From: Fidelibacterota bacterium
Lineage (GTDB): Bacteria > Fidelibacterota > Fidelibacteria > Fidelibacterales > Fidelibacteraceae
Assembly: GCA_030596185.1 (NCBI GenBank)
Contig: JAUVKP010000013.1
Location: 1-9,839 of the forward strand
Length of the DNA stretch: 9,839 bases
Direction: 5' to 3'
The notes under the pieces are model-generated. The model ran no database searches and was not told the origin of the DNA. It was given only the letters and a program-made list of their open reading frames with translations. Positions 7,867 through 9,839 of the stretch are shown here, piece by piece. Position 1 is the first letter of the stretch; each line of letters starts with the position of its first letter. A program made the position numbers and the translations under genes.

Positions 7867-8620
7867 ATACCCCGTACTGGCCTATCATAAAGTAACAAAG
7901 CAATGGGAAATTTCTTTTACCATGCTTTATCCTCGTACTTTTGAACGCCAAATGCGTTATCTTGCAACAAATGGCTATGTGGGTAAAAGTTTACGGGAAT
8001 ATCTTGCAGACCCGAAAGACCATTACTTTGTATTGACCTTTGATGATGCTTATGAAAGCGTATATAAAAATGCTTACCCCTTGCTAAAAGAACTTAATTT
8101 TAATGCTACTGTATTTGTTCTAACCAATTACCTGGGGAAAAATAATACCTGGGATTTTACTCCGGGAAATATATTTTCCAGGCATATGGACGCCAAGCAG
8201 CTCAAGATTTTACACAAAGAAGGGTGGGAGATAGCTTCACATGGTGAGAACCACCGGGCTATGACGGGTATGCATCCGGACTTGGTCATGCATGAATTGA
8301 AGCATTCTAAAGAAGTGATCACATCTTTGATCGATGATGAAGTTGAAACCTTTTGTTTCCCATTTGGTGTTTATAATGCCGGAGTGGTTGCTACAGCAAA
8401 AGCCATTGGTTACAAAAATCTCGTTGGATTTACAGAAGCATCACGATATGGCGTTATATCGCGTTCTGCTGTTTATCGTGTTGTTGACGGTCGTTTCAGT
8501 GTAATACGCAAAATACGCCAATGCCCCTTTGATCTCTTTTTTGAGGGTATAAAAGAGGGTATCTTTCATTCTTTTTCTTTACTTTCACGACTCAAACAAC
8601 GCTTTCGCAAGTCTAAATAA
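7850..8620 (+). CDS. Polysaccharide deacetylase (NodB homology, CE4-like)
   Basis: The 256-residue product has the NodB fold signatures: PVLAYHKV at residues 8-15, LTFDDAY at 62-68 (D65 catalytic base, D66 metal ligand), SHGENHRAM at 130-138 (H131 and H135 metal ligands) and CFPFGVYN at 169-176. These predict a metal-dependent de-N-acetylase or related amide hydrolase acting on a glycan or sugar. No signal peptide is visible: the N-terminus is MVKKLKYPVL and the conserved PVLxYH begins by residue 8. The enzyme is thus probably cytosolic or peripherally membrane-bound, perhaps through the basic C-terminus (LSRLKQRFRKSK). The start lies 17 bases inside the M16 gene, suggesting coupled translation, but no strong ribosome binding site is visible. 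Bacillus ylxY is a deacetylase-like gene in the same neighbourhood. The natural substrate cannot be read from the sequence. Confidence 0.9.
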   Translation: MVKKLKYPVLAYHKVTKQWEISFTMLYPRTFERQMRYLATNGYVGKSLREYLADPKDHYFVLTFDDAYESVYKNAYPLLKELNFNATVFVLTNYLGKNNTWDFTPGNIFSRHMDAKQLKILHKEGWEIASHGENHRAMTGMHPDLVMHELKHSKEVITSLIDDEVETFCFPFGVYNAGVVATAKAIGYKNLVGFTEASRYGVISRSAVYRVVDGRFSVIRKIRQCPFDLFFEGIKEGIFHSFSLLSRLKQRFRKSK

Positions 8621-8647
8621 TTCATTTATAAAAAGATTATAATATGC

Positions 8648-8679
8648 TTGATTATTAGGCACTTATAGGTGTATCTTTA
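8648..8679 (+). promoter_or_regulatory. Candidate promoter with dyad operator upstream of the MerR-type gene
   Basis: TTGATT at 8648-8653 and TATCTT at 8672-8677 are separated by 18 bases, a fair sigma-70-like pair (8 of 12 matches). The same site also fits the Bacteroidetes form: TTG, 21 bases, then TATCTTTA against TAnnTTTG. Within the spacer lies an imperfect dyad, CACTTATAGGTG (8660-8671), with 5 of 6 symmetric pairs. MerR-family proteins classically bind a dyad between the -35 and -10 elements. Transcription would start roughly 15-20 bases before the ATG at 8705. The match is modest and no experiment supports it. Confidence 0.35.
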
Positions 8680-8704
8680 AGTAATTATTATTCTAAGGTG
8701 CGTT

Positions 8705-9400
8705 ATGAAGTACAAGGCTATTAAAAAATTATATTACTCTATCAGCGAGATTAGTGAAATGCTGGATATTAAGCAATCAGTGATCCGATACTGGGAATCT
8801 GAATTCAAAGAATTAAAGCCTCAAAAGAACCGAGCCGGGAATCGAATTTACAAAAAAGATGATATTGCGATCTTGCGCATGATCAACCATTATGTGCATG
8901 GTAAACATCTGTCGATCCACGGAGCGAATGAAGTGATCATGGATCTAAAAGCAGAAGGTTTGTATAAACGCAAACTACAGGAATTGAATGAGATCGAACC
9001 GGTAAAAGCATCAGTAGAAGAAAAAGTTGAAGCGCCTGTTGAAGTCGAATCTAAACCTGAAGAATTGACCGTCAAAGCGGTAGAAGAAGAAGTCGAAAGT
9101 CCCGAACCGGAAATCCAACCGATAGAAAGGGCTGAAACTGAACCGCAATTCAAGATAGTAACGCCCACTGAGGAAACATTTATATATCCATTGGATGAAG
9201 CGAAGGAAGAGAAAATTATTAAAGAAGAATCCATTCCTGAAGAACTTATTGAGCCTCAACCTGAAGCTCCTCAATTATCTAAAGAACCGGAAGAAATACT
9301 TGAGATCAAAGAAGAACCTAAGAGCGATCCCGAACTAAAAGAACTCTTAAGGAAAATATCAGAAAATATCAGAGATATAATTGATATTCTGAACGAATAA
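8705..9400 (+). CDS. MerR-family DNA-binding regulator with long acidic tail
   Basis: Residues about 9-80 form a MerR-type winged helix: YYSISEISEMLDIKQSVIRY is the helix-turn-helix, and WESEFKELKPQKNRAGNRIY carries the wing and RYWE/NRIY signatures. This subgroup is common as a lone MerR-like gene near housekeeping operons; its targets are generally unknown. Residues about 95-205 are a low-complexity Glu/Pro/Val-rich acidic linker. The final 25 residues (from SDPELKELLRK) form a predicted amphipathic helix, possibly for dimerisation or partner binding. No cysteine metal site or ligand domain is visible. The 231-residue length is set by ATG 8705, with AAGG at 8695-8698. An 84-base gap with a possible promoter separates it from the deacetylase, so it may form its own transcript. 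Autoregulation is possible but unproven. Confidence 0.85.
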   Translation: MKYKAIKKLYYSISEISEMLDIKQSVIRYWESEFKELKPQKNRAGNRIYKKDDIAILRMINHYVHGKHLSIHGANEVIMDLKAEGLYKRKLQELNEIEPVKASVEEKVEAPVEVESKPEELTVKAVEEEVESPEPEIQPIERAETEPQFKIVTPTEETFIYPLDEAKEEKIIKEESIPEELIEPQPEAPQLSKEPEEILEIKEEPKSDPELKELLRKISENIRDIIDILNE

Positions 9401-9404
9401 GGTA

Positions 9405-9432
9405 AGACGTAAAACGTAAAACGTGAGACGGC
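9405..9432. repeat. Short 7-base tandem repeat (AGACGTA / AAACGTG type)
   Basis: Four consecutive 7-base units follow the MerR-type stop: AGACGTA, AAACGTA, AAACGTG and a last imperfect AGACGGC. The core ACGT is kept in the first three, and GTGA follows the fourth. Units are too short and lack spacers, so this is not a CRISPR array. It resembles short ACGTAA/ACGTGA tandem repeats that I recall beside four-helix-bundle genes in several uncultured bacterial lineages; a remnant of such a gene begins 35 bases away. Confidence 0.6.
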
Positions 9433-9466
9433 GTGAAAAATATTTTCGTAATTTGCTTTAGTTCTT

Positions 9467-9637
9467 TTATCTATTTTTTAGGAAGCGTATCAAACCGAGG
9501 ATCATTTGTTTAATTTTATTCAGTTCATTCATTATTTCATTGTTTTCAATCAAACCTAATCTTTTTGAAACGATAAGTTGTGTTTCTAATTCAGTTAATG
9601 ATCCTAAAAAATAATAAAGAAAACCCGTTGTGTGAAA
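9467..9637 (-). pseudogene. Remnant of a four-helix-bundle (S23 / 23S rRNA intervening-sequence) protein
   Basis: Reading the minus strand from 9637 down to the TAA at 9467-9469 gives 56 codons that match the C-terminal half of the four-helix-bundle family known from intervening sequences in 23S rRNA genes. The markers are GFLYYFLGSLTELETQ, then LIVSKRLGLI, and the C-terminal helix MILGLIRFLKN. ELETQL is the family's most conserved motif. Family members are normally about 115-130 residues. Here an in-frame TAG at 9638-9640 closes the frame, and I find no N-terminal half (the usual SIPSNIAEG-type segment) in the upstream minus-strand sequence. No start codon or ribosome binding site fits the open part, so this is a truncated, decaying copy rather than an active gene. 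Confidence 0.75.
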
Positions 9638-9659
9638 CTAATACGTAAGTGTAATATAA

Positions 9660-9760
9660 CTGTCATTTCGATTGAATTTTCAGTCATTTGGCTGAAAATG
9701 AATAGAGAAATCTCAAACATTTAACAAAATTGTGCGGTTTGAGATCCCTCCCCGATTACC
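9660..9760. repeat. Decayed dispersed intergenic repeat with two hairpins
   Basis: The stretch opens with CTGTCATTTCGA, contains GAGAAATCTC and continues with GAGATCCCTCCCCGATTACC. This is the layout of a short non-coding repeat that I recognise as dispersed in many Bacteroidetes and related genomes (TGTCATTTCGA, GAGAAATCTC, GAGATCCCTC, usually closing with TCGGGATGACA). Two perfect stems lie inside: ATTTTCAG (9676-9683) with CTGAAAAT (9692-9699), loop 8 bases, and ATCTCAAAC (9710-9718) with GTTTGAGAT (9737-9745), loop 18 bases. The expected closing arm is missing, so the copy is diverged or truncated. Whether it repeats elsewhere in this genome cannot be seen here. Confidence 0.6.
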
Positions 9761-9839
9761 AAGCACAAATCAAGTATTATTTTACTAAAATCGGATTTAC
9801 TGAGCGATAATTAGGTATGTAAGGTTTACCTGAGTTTAT

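Larger units (their letters stand above)
9401..9839. other. Repeat-rich stretch without an intact gene
   Basis: From the MerR-type stop to the right edge I find no complete coding region, tRNA or clear terminator. The stretch holds 7-base tandem repeats (9405-9432), a minus-strand remnant of a four-helix-bundle protein (9467-9637) and a decayed dispersed repeat with two hairpins (9660-9760). The last 79 bases have no recognisable feature, apart from a short minus-strand frame open to the edge that is too small to judge. Confidence 0.7.

Noticed and set aside
8638..8643. Perfect TATAAT as a -10 box upstream of the MerR-type gene
   Set aside because: No acceptable -35 element lies 16-18 bases upstream (the bases there are AAATAA) and no extended -10 TG is present, so I preferred 8648-8679. 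It remains a possible weak alternative.
8890..9234. Minus-strand Ser/Thr-rich open frame of 114 codons opposite the MerR-type acidic tail
   Set aside because: A low-complexity Glu-rich gene automatically gives a Ser/Phe-rich antisense frame; no start signal or domain.
9405..9432. CRISPR array
   Set aside because: The units are only 7 bases and contiguous, with no spacers.
9437..9446. AAAATATTTT palindrome after the MerR-type gene as a terminator
   Set aside because: The arms are pure A/T with no loop space and no GC stem; not a credible intrinsic terminator.
9777..9839. Minus-strand frame open from the right edge to a TAA at 9777-9779, 20 codons (ends PNYRSVNPILVK)
   Set aside because: It could be the 3' end of a convergent gene, but 20 codons are easily open by chance and no motif is recognisable.

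Overview
This window is a bacterial core-gene operon read entirely on the + strand, followed by about 440 bases of repeat-rich, apparently non-coding DNA. The order is infB (3' part only, cut by the left edge), rbfA, truB, ribF, rpsO, pnp, an M16 zinc peptidase, a NodB-type polysaccharide deacetylase and a MerR-type regulator with a long acidic tail. The DNA is AT-rich. The polynucleotide phosphorylase has the RREARLSD signature I associate with the Bacteroidetes/Chlorobi side of the FCB superphylum. With the tail-end repeats and four-helix-bundle remnant, this suggests an FCB-group bacterium, possibly an uncultured lineage. The phylum is inference and not firm.

Region 1 (1-4124) holds translation initiation and RNA maturation genes. 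IF2 is followed 4 bases later by rbfA (30S maturation). truB (tRNA pseudouridine 55) starts within a few bases of the rbfA stop, and ribF (FMN/FAD synthesis) overlaps the end of truB by 31 bases. The tight packing points to one coupled transcript, probably continuing an upstream nusA-infB unit. Region 2 (4125-6606) holds rpsO and pnp, separated by 45 bases that contain a hairpin without a U-tract; pnp starts at a TTG that an upstream in-frame stop makes unavoidable. Region 3 (6622-8620) holds the M16 peptidase and the deacetylase, overlapping by 17 bases. The same two families lie next to pnp in Bacillus subtilis (ylxY, mlpA), in the opposite order. Region 4 (8621-9400) is an 84-base spacer with a plausible promoter and a dyad, then the MerR-type gene.

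Region 5 (9401-9839) has no intact gene. It holds a short run of 7-base tandem repeats, a minus-strand remnant of a four-helix-bundle (S23 / 23S rRNA intervening-sequence) protein that has lost its N-terminal half, and a decayed dispersed repeat with two clean hairpins. This looks like a boundary where the conserved operon gives way to mobile or decaying DNA.

I do not see a clearly new defence, mobile or biosynthetic system. The most interesting points are the conserved but rearranged pnp/M16/deacetylase cluster, the MerR protein with its acidic tail and possible operator, the debris region, and an excess of GATC that is strong in most of the operon but absent from the M16 and deacetylase genes.
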